Source: Rhodamnia argentea
Lineage: Eukaryota > Streptophyta > Magnoliopsida > Myrtales > Myrtaceae
Direction of reading: 5' to 3'
NCBI RefSeq assembly: GCF_020921035.1
Contig: NC_063155.1
Location: forward strand, 20,975,311-21,039,310
Length of the DNA stretch: 64,000 nucleotides
In this document: positions 45,767-57,690 of the stretch, one piece after another
How the letters are laid out: the number at the start of each line of letters is the position of its first letter
Numbering within the stretch: the stretch's first letter is position 1
Made by a program: the position numbers and the translations under genes
Notes under the pieces: generated by a model
What the model was told of the DNA's origin: nothing
Seen by the model: the letters and a program-made list of their open reading frames with translations, nothing else
Database searches by the model: none

Positions 45767-48535
45767 TTGAGTTGACAGATGGGCTCGGAGTTTTCCAGGC
45801 CCTCGCCGCCTACTGGGCTCTCAATGTCCGATCTTCACGGCCTGGTGGGCTCAATTTCCTCTCTCTCTCGCCGGCAATTTTTCGTTCCTTCCTTCTTTTT
45901 CGTGGATTTTATTTCGCCTTTTACTTTATCAAACTAAATTATAGGTAATTAAAGTAATCAATATTTAAAATTTTCTTAAGATTAAAAACTGCTTCATCGC
46001 TGGTTTGTATCGCCATTAGGAATGAGCAAAAAAATCGGAATCCAACCTAACAGGATCAAACCGTATCCAACAGGCTAATTTGAGATGGTAACAGGTGGGT
46101 ACCGGTCCAGTTCCCGATTCCAATTTCCTGGAAGTGAAAAATAACGGTTCGATTCCCGATTTCAGGTGAGAACCTTTCCAACCGGATCGGACCTATTTAT
46201 AATATATAGATATATGTTTTTTTAATTGAAACTATCTCCCTCAAATTTTCATGACTCCCAAGTCCAAGCCAGCTCATCGGGAACCATGTAGAGACAGATA
46301 TGGAACTAATGCTAATAGAACTAACAATTGTCAAGCAGTTTCATCTTAAATAAGACAGATATGGAAGTACTATTCACTAAATAGAGTACATGGTATTTTA
46401 GCAAATCTTTATTAATTGATGTTGGTGTCTGTAAAACCGATTCCATGGATCCCATCGGAGATCGGACCATACCGATGGTTCCGTTCTCGAGTGGATCCAT
46501 GGAACGAGCGGGTGGTTCACAATACACATTTTGCGGAACCGATCCCTAGTGGACGGTTCTCGATTTTAGGGTGGGAACCACCCATCCCACCCATCCAAAA
46601 ATTAATCACCCCTAATCACCATGACTAAGTCCACAATGGGAAATCTTAATTTCACGAATCGGGCGAACTGAATTTTCGTACTTCGTTTGTCAAATTGATT
46701 TTTATTTGTTTTCCGGATACATTCGTTGCAACGAATGTTCGACCCCATAAAAATATCTAATTAAACCACCCTTCACTCAAAAGTTTAAGCCAACGACTTA
46801 CGGACCAATTTGGATATATTAACTTCTCCACACCACATCAATGATCCGACGTGGGGCTTCTCTAATGCAACTCACACGTGCATCCTAATACAAACACTAT
46901 CACAATTCCGAGCCTAACCATGGATAACGGAACGGACAAGCATAATGCCATGTTGCCCCCGCGATCGCGACAAGGGCGATACCGAGGCATAGGATCGCGA
47001 CAAGCATGACCGCACCGCGCGACTTTAAGCCTAGAGCCAAAGAGGCACACCCCCTTGTGGCCCCCTTTACAGCAACAACATGAAGATTGGACCCGACACG
47101 GCCTAGCAAAAACTCGTACCGGCACAGCGGTACCCACCCTCCCTCCTGTCCTAACAAAATCAACAAATGACAGCCCCCAATCCCCATCAGAAAAATCCCA
47201 ACCGAGCTGGACCCGACATGTGAAAAGAAAAGTTGTGGCCGAAACAAGAGCAGTGGAAACGAAGCGATCGATTTCGGCTACACGATCAGGTCAGGACCAC
47301 GCACCTCGTTCTTCCCACGAGCAAACGATGTCGCTTCTCACCAATAAAATCAGGAAATGGGAGAGGAAGACATAACTCCGAAAGAGACGGAAGGCCCCGT
47401 CGGTGGACCTTTGTTTGCTACACATGATGAGCGCTAGCCGGTTCGTGAAAATGACTGGAGGCATGTGAATTTCGGTTGGGTTTTTTCCGTCAAAAGATGG
47501 GGGTCTCGCAACGGCGAAGGTTGTGGTGGATGTCGTGCCTCGTTTGCCACATTTCCCACCAAGTTAGAAGTTTATGGGCAATTTTCTTTTTCTTTTTCTT
47601 TTTTTTATTAATGAGTGAGCGGTACGAGATTGATGGATGGCGCTGAAAATTGAGAAATTTTCCATTTGAAGTGAGTAATCTTTTGCCGCTCTTTGAAGTG
47701 AGCGGTTGGCTTCCTTAAAATCCGTAGTTCTTCTATTTTTTTTTTTTTGTAAGCTTTCGAAAAGCGTAATTTTCTGTTTTTAATTGACTTAATCGGTGTC
47801 TCGGAGGCATTTGGTTATAGAGGGGAAGATTGTACCGAAAGTCCCGAGCATCCGCTCGAGTATTGGTTAAGTCTTAGATATTTGGAAATGCGCGATTAAA
47901 TTCCGAACTTTTTGAATTCGGTACGATCAAATCCTTCTAGCAACTCTCTGATGCAAGTCTTGAATGACCTAGATCGGTTTGATAAGAGATCTCCAAGGTG
48001 CAACAAATACACGCAGTGGTCATCATAACACATATATGGAGAGAGAGAGAGAGAGATGGTGATTTGTTAAGTAAAATTAGGTTAAACAGAGTGATGTGAT
48101 TGAATCTGGAATCCTATAATTGATTGATCTTGTGTCAACTATTTTAGAGCAGGTAAACAAATATCGATTTCTCAGATCAATTAGAAAGCGACTCATGGAA
48201 AGCAAAGGACCACGAACAAGGATTGAGTTGAAAATCGAGAAGATACTCGAGGTTGAGGACTTAACTCTCTTCATGGTCGCGCAAATGTAACATTGCATGA
48301 TCGTTAAACCTCAACGATAGTTATTCATAAGCTATCTAACCATAACCATGTCCGGCTTTTCGTAGCCGGATTCGAAAGCCACAAACATCACTCATCACGT
48401 CAAAAAAAAATGGCGGTTCGAAAATGGCCAAGGAACTGGCGAGAACAGCGGGGCATTTTTTTCCCCCTATATCCATCCGAAAATCATGGAACTTGCCTAC
48501 TTGCATTTAGCGAAAGAGACCGGATGCGATCTATC
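45767..48535. other. Intergenic left of the non-coding duplication
   Basis: Contains the presumptive TruA promoter, a hAT MITE at 46,017-46,614, GC-rich sequence without a convincing gene at 46,860-47,430, and a short (ga)n run near 48,038-48,057. Confidence 0.5.
46017..46614. mobile_element. 598-bp non-autonomous hAT element
   Basis: Left end TAGGAATGAGCAAAA; right end, reverse-complemented, TAGGGGTGATTAATTTT. Flanking octamers are atcgccat (46,009-46,016) and atcaccat (46,615-46,622), one mismatch. Subterminal ggttcc/ggaacc repeats. Its right part, reverse-complemented, aligns with the left part of the 30,865 element (cggttcc(g/a)caaaatg), so they belong to one family. No coding capacity. 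Confidence 0.85.
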
Positions 48536-49743
48536 TTCTTGATTAAGCAACTCGACCATCGCGCATGCTGAACGTCGATTCGGGAGGGGGACCCAAATTT
48601 TTCTCGACCAAGCATAAGAGACCAAATTCCAGTCGATTTCCATGGGTTTTTTTTTTTTTTTCTTTTTTTGAGGGCCGTGATTTCTTAAATTTTCCCCATT
48701 GGATAGTTCACCACCACAGACGTTAATTACTCTTGTCGTCTTCTCATTTATCGCGGGAATCGAGCGGGGCCCGCCCGCGAGAAACGGCGTTGGGTTTTGT
48801 CGTTTTGCGGAGCTGCTTGGGAACATAGCACACTACGCATGCCAATGGGGCTCTTGTCGCCCCCGCGGTCCCCGACACGCGAACGAAGGCGTCCACGTCA
48901 TCCGGTTTGGAATCTGGGGCTCGATATTTCAGTATTTCTGGATTTCATTTTTTTTTCCCCCTTTTATATAATAACGCTCAATCCGCCTGCTCCACGCTTA
49001 GAAGTATTTTAAAAAAAATTCGAGGAAGAGTGAGGTAAAAAAAAAAAAAAAAAAAGCGGACCCACCCCCCTCGTATCCAATCGTCGGGAATATTCTAGAA
49101 GAAGCTCGTTCTCGTTCATTCGCTTTTTTATTCTGATTTAATCCCCCGGCCAGTGGAATATTCCGTGGTTGGCCGCGCACAAATCCCACCGGCCGGCTAT
49201 GGGCGAGCTCGAGATTTTATCGCGTGAATTCTCAATACCTTTATTGAGCTCATCATGGTTAGTTCCAAATAGAGCCTCGGGGTTCTTAATCGACCGATGG
49301 CGAAAAAGTCAAAACTGCGCTTCCACGCTCGCTCCGTTCACACGCCAATGTAGCCCCCACATTCTTCTCGACCAGCGGAACATGTCGCTAATTTGGCAGA
49401 TCATGGTGAGGGTCCGGTCCAGCCATTTAGAGAGTTAGGTCGAACACGAAATCGTTTGAACCAGTCACGTGGGGAATCGACCACGACAACGCGCGAGCAA
49501 AAGTCATACTTGGTGCCCACAGGAACGAAGAGAAAAACGGCGAATTGACCGCACGTCGGGCCCTGAAATTTAACTACTTTTGACTTTAATCGCTCGAATT
49601 ATTTGTCATTTCTTACACGTGTTGGTAACGAACCAGTGAGATGCAGAAGGGTGGCAACGGCGGGCGATCGTCAATCCCTCTTCCGTGTCGGTAATCTTAG
49701 TCATGAAGGGACAAGACAGTATTCTTAAAGCTTTCGGAGAAGT

Positions 49744-49763
49744 CACGTGGATCTTTTCACGTG
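49744..49763. promoter_or_regulatory. Pair of CACGTG G-boxes
   Basis: CACGTG at 49,744-49,749 and 49,758-49,763, 14 bp apart start to start, inside unit A. Palindromic G-boxes are bound by bZIP and bHLH factors. Unit B does not keep both copies. Confidence 0.4.
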
Positions 49764-49904
49764 ATTAGTCAGTCCCCTTGCGTAGATTGAGAGTTTGTAC
49801 CATAACATGATGTTCACACGTTGATGCTGTCTTTTCAAATGTCGGGTCGTGTGAACTTATGAACTTGCTATTGCGTATTATGCGTGACCAAACCGATAGG
49901 TTTA

Positions 49905-50100
49905 TGACCATCGAGATGGTTGCCCAGGTGCGAGTGGGTCGTCTGTCTTCCACGAGGTCAGGAGTTCGACTCGCATCGTGAGCGAACCAACTAACTTCCG
50001 GATAGTTTGAATGGGTCGTGATGCGTTACATAACGGCGACGTGTCTCGAGTGAAGAGGCTTTTTGGCTGCTTGCGATTTGGTGGGTCATAGGCCATCCAT
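49905..50100 (+). repeat. Possible tRNA-derived SINE remnant
   Basis: gatggttgcccaggtgcgag (from ~49,915) resembles a Pol III A box and gagttcgactc at 49,962-49,972 a B box; the spacing of about 40 bp is right for a tRNA-derived promoter. A degraded counterpart is in unit B near 54,490-54,640. It does not fold into a complete tRNA as far as I can see. Confidence 0.4.
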
Positions 50101-51841
50101 CCTTGGCTCTTCTATGATCGCGAGTGGTGGGGTAATTATTGCTCAAATCGAACATTTGGTAGCGAGTTTCTAACCTTTATGATAACGTGTGCAGGGGAAT
50201 ATGATCCTCTCTAGGTCCTTTTATTGATTATAAAAAAAAAATGTCTCGCTCATTGTGTAATTTGATGTGAAAATAAGTGGTGTCGATTTTGTTCACATAT
50301 GATGATACCGAATTTGGGCTAATAAATCCACAATCGCTACGTGCCTCAGTGGGCCCCACATGGGGAACTTAAATCTTCCAAGCATGGTCACTGTGCACCC
50401 GTGACGATTAAGCCGATGGGGTTGAGTGACCCTCAACCTATCGATAAGATATATAGCATCGACACGACACGCAACATAATGCGTTATTTTAAAAAAAAAA
50501 ATAGAGAATTCCTACTCGTTAGAATGACGATCGATACTATAGTTATATTTTTATATATACATGATAATTATCATATATATATAAATATAAGCAATGAGTT
50601 TATTCTTCTTCTTTTATTAGGGATTGACGATTAGATTTTTTTTAGGTCAGCTTAGTATATTAATTTTGGAATGACTGGGTATATAACTTGAGTACATATA
50701 GATTTTTGATGAATTTACATTTTGACCACTAATTTATTGAAAATACTTAAAATTGATCATGTGCGTGTTAAAACGACGCATGAGGATCTTGGACTCGCGT
50801 GTCGTTGGCGTGTATGGAGCGTTGATCACGTGTCGGTCGCATGTCGAAAAGTGTCCGATACAGGAAAGCATCGGTGCTACATAGTTAATCAGTATTGAAG
50901 GGGCCAATTATCACATTTCCGGACACCCTAACCCTGGCATTTGTGTGCCAATCGATCCGTGGTGGTTCGAGCAGTATTCTCTAACCAGAGGTTTCTGGTT
51001 ATCCCGTTATGAGCATCGACGGTGTTGATTTTATAACCTAGCAAATGGATCTTTCCGGTTGATTTAGAAAGCACGAAGGACCACCTCGCGAAAATTAAAA
51101 TTCGGAGAATCGCTTCGCCGCTAACCTAAAAGACACGTCGACGCTCGAGGCGCCTATTTTACTTTTCTCTCAGCATCATGACGGTTGGTATCACGCCACG
51201 GTTAATGTGATCTAAAGTGCAAAGATCAAACCGTACGCTCGAGGCACTTGCACTTGCTTGCGATTCACGCTCTATTATTGTCTGATTATGTGCAAGGTCA
51301 ATGGTTGGATTGCGGGTTGATGAAGTCGGATGCGAAGCTGTCCTCCTTTTGACTCGCCACCCCGATGCACATGGGGGGCTCAATGATTGCATTACGCTAT
51401 AACTGGAAGTGATCATGTACTCTCGAGCCATCGCACGTGGCAGGATGTATTTTTGCCTCCGTCTATTTCGCAGAAAATGAAAAAGGAACGGATCTATTGC
51501 CGACCCGTCTTTAGATTTGATAATCTAAAAAAAAAATGAGAGGACCGAGAATTTAAAAGAATGAGAGCAGTTACCATTCTTCCACCGACGTTCTCAAGAG
51601 GAGCGACGGAGAAGCGTTTGGAGTGATTTTTAACCTTAAATGTTTCAATTTTTTACGAATTTCGCGGAGCTCGTACTTTTGACTTTTATTCGATTGGAAA
51701 AAAAAAATCGACGAAGAGTGGATCGGTTGGGGCATGTTTACAACTCAGTAGCAACATCAACAGCAAAACTCCAACGGATGAGGCGTGCATGGCCGGTGGG
51801 TTTTGAAAATATTAATCGTTTCCCTCCATATTGGCAGGGCC

Positions 51842-51916
51842 AAAGTGGTCGTGCGGCACCGACCCGGACGTGGCCCGACCATGACCCATCGGAAGTGAAG
51901 TCAACTCATTTAAATA
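51842..51916 (+). promoter_or_regulatory. Conserved DRE/CRT-ABRE module with TATA-like box, unit A
   Basis: ACCGAC (DRE/CRT core) at 51,858-51,863 and ACGTGGC (ABRE core) at 51,868-51,874 lie 4 bp apart inside a 44-bp island that differs from unit B at one position. A TATA-like tttaaata follows at about 51,909. DREB/CBF and ABF-type bZIP factors are the known binders of these cores in cold and drought responses. No downstream coding sequence is seen. Confidence 0.5.
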
Positions 51917-52439
51917 TTCGCCTAAAGTAATGGCAAAACAATTTGTGCCCACCTTTCTTTTATCGTGAAGCGACGTAGTTTTGATACATAATAAAATACA
52001 CGAGAAACCTTAGTTCGCATATAAGCACAAGCGAACTTATTTCCTAATCATTGATTATGTGACGTGATGTGAGGAGCTTATCTTCCTCGATGGAATGATA
52101 CGTAAGGTGCATTCGTTTCGCGAAAAATGAATGATTGGAAAATTATTTTTTCAAAAGTAATATCTTATAATGCTTGAATTCATAGAGGCCATGAATTTTG
52201 GCCACTAATGACAATGGTCGAGAAATATGGGTTGTTGTAACCAGGATCCGTCGATGTGAGGCAAGTGATGAGGCCGCTATTGTCGAATTAGTGAGTCTTT
52301 TGATGATCGCTTGTAAATACACGTTGTTGAACTTTAGGAGTCACTTGGGCTGTTGTTTGTTTTCTTTGCAATTGTTCTTAATCGCTGTTAGTAGCTATAA
52401 ATATTTAGGATCGTAATTCAAGCAAGGCATCACCAATCA

Positions 52440-52840
52440 TTTAAGTTTGACCCAATATGCAAAGTGATCCCTTAATTTTTAATTTGACCAATATGGTCCA
52501 TGAACTTTATCCTAATGTGCAATGTGATCCATGTATTTTTAATTTGACCAATATGATCCCCGAACCTTTAGAACATGTTCAACTTAGTCCTTGAATTCTA
52601 GAAAGGCGGTCAATATAGTCATTCTATTAATTCAAGTTCACGGACAACATTTGACATTTTCTATAATTATGTGACAAAATTGAATATTTTCTAAAAGTTC
52701 AAAGATCACATTGAACAAATTAAAAGTTCAAGGACCACATTGCATATTCGACTAAAGTTCGGGGACTATCTTGGTCAAATTGAAAGTTCAAGGACCACAA
52801 TGCACATCGGGCCAAAGTTTAGAGATCATTTGTTGCATTT
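52440..52840. mobile_element. Long palindromic MITE-like element between units A and B
   Basis: The left half (aatttgaccaatatg, gcaatgtgatcc) is repeated in inverted form in the right half (cttggtcaaattg, accacattgca), giving a potential hairpin of roughly 180-bp arms. A related single-arm stretch occurs at about 56,300-56,580 within unit B. No coding capacity. Confidence 0.6.
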
Positions 52841-55097
52841 TCTTTATAAAGAACACCGATTGTTCTATTTCATCTTCTCATCATCTTGATACTCTGCAGT
52901 CCTTTTAAATGGCTAGTCGTGATTGCCTCCTATGTTCGTACCTTTAAATTTCTCGTCGATTCTTGTTTCCTATCCAAAATTCAAATTCAACAAAGGACCC
53001 TTTGCATCCTTGATTAATCTCCGTATGGATCAATATCTCGAAAGGTGCTTCGGTTATACTTTTCTAGCGAAACAACTTAGAATTTTGATAGAACTGAACT
53101 CTCCGATTTAAGCAACTCGATCCCCATGACTCATTTTTCTCTCCCCAAACGGTAGAGACGAAATCCCCATCAATTCCGACGATTTGATTTCTCATATTAT
53201 CTTTTCAGAGAGTTATTTTCAGTTGCCCCAGAAAGTTCACCGGCACCGACCGGCAGCCACCGAACGTGGGCACGAACGAACAGACACACAGGATTACTCT
53301 CGTCCCGCTGCCATTCATTGCCGGAATGGAGTGGGCCCCGGGGAAGGCACGGGCTTTGTCGTTTAGCGAATTGCTTAGGGAACATAGCATGTGATAGACA
53401 TGGTTAAATAGCATCATCGAGTTTGGTATTATTATTACTATAATTGATGAGTTATTTTCGCCCCTTTTTTTTTGTTTAATGCGCAATCGGTCACGCACGC
53501 TTATAACTTTTTATATTCCCTAGGGGGGGAAAGGAACGAGGAACCTCTCATCTCCAATCATGCGAATCACGTGGTGGACGCAATTTTCACGAAGGAATCT
53601 TCATCACCCAAATGTGAAAAGGTAACAGAAAAAAAATGTCGAGCAAACCCACAAAAAAAAAAAAAAATACCTTCGATAAAACAGGGTAAGTGTAAAAACA
53701 GGTCACCGATCGATCCGAAGTAAGCCTTAAAAGTTCTCAATTGACGAGCGATCGAAATCAATCGGTGTGTTTGCATTTGTCCGGTTATGAACTGTATCCG
53801 TTGCAAACCCATGTTCGAAATCCCCGAAGGGTTTCATCAATTTCGCAGATCGGGTGAGGGTTCGTCTAGTTTTTTTGAAGTTAGGTCGAACCCGAAATCC
53901 GTTTGAATTAGTCACGCGAGGAATCGACTATGTAACGTGTGAGCCAAAGCCGTGCTTGGTCCGGCATCGGTGAAGGGAAGAATCGGCCGCACGTCTGGCT
54001 CATGACCATTTAAACTACTTATTATTATAAAAATTGCTCAAATCAATCGTCATGCCTTGCACGTTTTAGCGAACAAAACCAGGGGAGAGATGTAGAAGGG
54101 AGGCGACAGTGTCGATCAGCAGCAATCCCTCTTCCATGTCGGTCTGCTAATCTTAATTATGAAGAAAACAAAACAAAAGTTCGCGATTAATTAACTTGAA
54201 ATAGTCCGACAAATACGCAAAAAAAAAATTAGAAAAAAAAAACATGAACATTTGCGCACACGTCATCCTTGACACCCCAATGCCCCGAAGTCTTCGGAAA
54301 AGCACATGGGATTGCCCGGTGCTTTGGATGTCGCTTGTGAAGCGACGATCTCTTGCGTCTTTTCATGGGATGGCCCCAGGGCTCCCAGCATATTTTGAGG
54401 ATTGGTCTCACAAAATAAGTTGTTGAATATAGACGAGACAATCTAATCTCGTATTTATATCACCGGTATGGTTGTTTAACTGTTAATGGGCCACGCATAT
54501 TTCACGAGATTTCGACTCGTGTCGTGAGCTGATTTGTGAGCGGCTCGTGTCGAGTTGCATAAATGCGACACATCTCGTGTGAAGTTTTTTTTTTTTTTGC
54601 TACTTGCAACTTGGCGGGACCGCAAGCGACATGGTCTTTGTCCTCGAATCTTCGGGACACAAGTGGTGCAGAGTAATATGGCTCGATTCGAAAATTCAGT
54701 AGCGAGCATGGGACCCTTATATGGTAGCACTTAAAGTGGTTTGACTCGATTGCATAACTGCGACATAATTGTTCCCTAGATAAGTTTTAAAAAATCGGAA
54801 CGTGTTTGATAACTTTACAAAATTTTTATTTTTGAAACAAAAATACGTTTGATAATTACACAAATTTTTTTCTAAGGAATACTTTCTCTCACCATTTTTC
54901 TTTTCATTTAACTCAAATAATTACGTTTTTGTCACCATAAAATCAACCCGTACAGTATCACTAATAAAATGAATACATATCATGCAAAATCCATACTTAG
55001 TCTATTTATTTCTTGGAGCACGAAAAAATATGCAATATCCTTAAGAAAGAACATAAGCTTAAGAGGCGGTTTGCACTTAAATTTTAGTCTTGTTTCT

Positions 55098-55412
55098 TAG
55101 AAAAATTACCAAAAAAATCCTAAACCTATTGCAATTGTGACAATTCGGACCCAAATTTTTTTTTCTCCCAATTGAATCTTAAACCTTATGCAATTGTGCT
55201 AATTCAGTCAATTTTGGCTTAAAGAAAAAAAGACGAAAAAATTATAAAAAAATAATTAAAAATAAAAATATCAAAATATTATTAAAAAAATTTCGCGCCA
55301 GTGCTAACAGCGCCTGGTCAGCATGACCAATCAAATGATCGAACCGACACAATTGCAAAAGGCTTAGGACTTAATTGGCAAAAAAAAAAATTAGGGCTTT
55401 TTTGGTAATTGT
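55098..55412. mobile_element. MITE with ~65-bp inverted terminal repeats, unit B only
   Basis: Left arm accaaaaaaatcctaaacc and cctattgcaattgtg; right arm, reverse-complemented, accaaaaaagccctaa and ccttttgcaattgtg. Absent from unit A. A solitary arm-like stretch occurs at about 56,705-56,760. Confidence 0.65.
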
Positions 55413-56914
55413 CCCATTGTTTCTCAAAAGAATTCTGGAACACATAATCAACTTTTTTTTTATTCTTGTTTTCGCTCCAAATCTTTTTTCGGGAACAAAA
55501 TCGGAGAATTTGAGAATCAAAATTATATACGCTACCAAACAGTTTCTCATCTTTTTTTTTTTTTTGTTCCGGGGAACATAATCATAATCGTTGCTAAGCG
55601 GACCCTTGGAGTGGGTCGATGATGCTAGTTCCTTCCCCGGCCTTTTCATCCGTAAAAAAAAAAAAAAAACCATTAGATTTATTATGCATTTTGGGGCAAA
55701 AATAAGTGATAGCAATGATGTTTGTATATGACATTGACTAGTGGGCCCCTAACGTCAATTTATGAGGTACGAAATGATTATCTAACGAAAATTAATCCAA
55801 TTCAGAGAACCGCTTCGCCACTTACGTAAAAAACACATTGTCTCAATCGAGGCACCCGATTTCCTTTCTTTCTTTCTTTTTTCCCCCTTATCATCAAGAT
55901 GGCTGGTCCATAATTTGTGGATGGTATCACACCGCGGTTAAATGCGATCTGAAGTGCAAGATCAAACCTTAGGCTTGTGGCAAAGACTTAACGAAAGCAC
56001 TTCCTTATGATTCACGCTCTATTATTGTCTGATTACGTGCACGATCCATCGTAGGATTGGGGATGACATGAAATTGGCCGTGAAGTTTTCTTCTTCTTTT
56101 GACCTGCCACCCCGATGCACATGGGTTCAATGATCATCAGTCATCACCTGTCCCAGAGAGCAGGCTGTCTCTTGTGTGCATTTGAATTGTCAATAAACTA
56201 ATTTTGATGTCTTCATTTATGTTGGAGTAAGAGCCATTGGGTGAGTTTATCGACCCCACTTGTCCTCTAACATGGGTTTCCTGTTGATCAATATCTAAAT
56301 TTTTTTTGTTATAATGACATCAATAATTTCTGAATTTTTCGCCGTAACGTGCAATGTGATTTCGGAAATTTTAATTTAGTCAACGTAATCCACGAATTTC
56401 TATTTGTTCAACTAATTCATGAACTTTAGCCTAATATTCAATGTGGTATGCGAATTGTTAATTTGTTCGATATAGTCTCTAGACTTTCGGTACATATTCG
56501 ACGTAGTCCTTGTACTGTATGGAAATGTTCAATGTAGCTCCGAATTTTTTGTACATGTTCAATGTAGTTCATCGATCTATTAATTTAAGATCGGGCTACA
56601 TCGGTGCCGGCTATGTCACTTAGAACGGCCGGCGTCCACGTCGGCGATTTCGGTCAAAATCGATCTCGAATTGTCATAAATGTAAAAAATTTATGAATGA
56701 ATTGGTAAAAAAAAAAAGTTTATACCGAATTAGTGTAATTGCAATAGATTTAAGATTTTTATTTAATTTGGAAAATCGCAAACAGAGGATGAGTTAGGGT
56801 TCGTTCACAGTAATAGTAAATTAGTAATAACAGCGAAACTCCAAATGAACGAGGGCATGCATGGCCGGTGCGTTTTGTAAAAATCTTTTCTTTTCCCTCC
56901 ATTTTGGCAAGAGG

Positions 56915-56990
56915 AAAGTGGTCGTGCGGCGCCGACCCGGACGTGGCCCGACCATGACGCGTCGGAAGCACGGTCGACCCATTTAAATAT
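56915..56990 (+). promoter_or_regulatory. Conserved DRE/CRT-ABRE module with TATA-like box, unit B
   Basis: GCCGAC at 56,931-56,936 and ACGTGGC at 56,941-56,947 with the same spacing as in unit A; the one base that differs still gives a valid DRE/CRT core (A/G at the first position). tttaaata follows at about 56,982. Confidence 0.5.
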
Positions 56991-57408
56991 TGCGCCTAAA
57001 TAAAACCCGGCATAAGAAGGCGTCCGACTCCTTACCCCAAAACCGACGTCGTCTCGACGAATAATTAAATACAGGAGTTTTTCGGCCCAAAAAAATAAAA
57101 AATAAAAAGATACCGGAGGAACCTCAGTTCGGATCTAAGCAACATCAAACCGCCTCCCGAATCATTGAGCCGCGTGACGTCACGTGGGCCCCCCCTCTCT
57201 TTTCATTTCCCTCCGTGGAATAATGAGATGGTCCATGGTCGCGCACAAAGAAACGATTAAACTAATCCCGATTAGTTAAGCCCACTAATCATGGGATTAA
57301 CTTAAAAATGGGTTATCTCCCGCACTCCGCAGCATCGGTGGCCATTGAAAATTCCACGCACGCTAAAACGATGTATTATATTTAAAAACTGGAACGCGGA
57401 GCGATGTC

Positions 57409-57429
57409 GACGTGGCGACTCGCCACGTC
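57409..57429. promoter_or_regulatory. Perfect palindrome of two facing ABRE cores
   Basis: Arms gacgtggcga (57,409-57,418) and tcgccacgtc (57,420-57,429) around a single central c. Each arm contains ACGTGGC, the ABRE core, in opposite orientation; another acgtc follows directly. Such a site could bind two bZIP dimers. It lies about 220 bp beyond the end of unit B and has no counterpart after unit A that I can find. Confidence 0.5.
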
Positions 57430-57629
57430 ACGTCGGAGGGTGGGTTGGGTACACGTAACACGTTTTCTGACTGCCAATCCCGAAGACCATGGCTCCTCGT
57501 GGACGACCAGAGATTAACGAATTTGTCAATCGATTTAGTTATTCGATGAGAAGTCTTAGGTGCTTTTTATGGACTTTTTATAGGTTAATTAATTGTCTTT
57601 TCCCGACTTTCAAAAACAAGAGGCTAACG

Positions 57630-57690
57630 TAAGAGTGTCGAAAATGAACCGAAAAACCGAACCGAACCGAACCGAACCGAAAACTTCGTG
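57630..57690. repeat. (ccgaa)n tract at a hAT-like end
   Basis: taagagtgtcgaaaatgaacc runs into at least five ccgaa/accga units (57,651-57,681). The opening resembles the TAGGGGTGT-type ends of the other elements. The opposite end was not found, so it is probably a truncated element. Confidence 0.4.

Larger units (their letters stand above)
48536..52090 (+). repeat. Non-coding tandem duplication, unit A
   Basis: Collinear with unit B at 53,107-57,195 in direct orientation. Conserved islands in order: ttaagcaactcga (48,540/53,110); the gtcgttt(t/a)gcg ... gggaacatagca region (48,798/53,360); (gt)taggtcgaacncgaaatc with the following 250 bp (49,433/53,880); tcaatccctcttcc(g/a)tgtcggt (49,670/54,120); a tRNA-like patch (49,920/54,490); gcttcgccnct and attcacgctctattattgtctgatta (51,110-51,290 against 55,810-56,035); accccgatgcacatggg; and the DRE-ABRE island (51,842/56,915). 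No ORF is conserved between the units. Confidence 0.85.
53107..57195 (+). repeat. Non-coding tandem duplication, unit B
   Basis: Partner of unit A with the same island order. It is longer because of at least one MITE (about 55,098-55,412) and an AT-rich repetitive stretch at 56,300-56,760. It ends near gtgacgtcacgtggg at 57,174, matching a degraded gtgacgtgatgtgag in unit A. Confidence 0.85.

Noticed and set aside
46862-47247. Overlapping minus-strand ORFs of 91 and 115 codons
   Set aside because: Competing frames over the same GC-rich stretch, no domain, no splice pattern.
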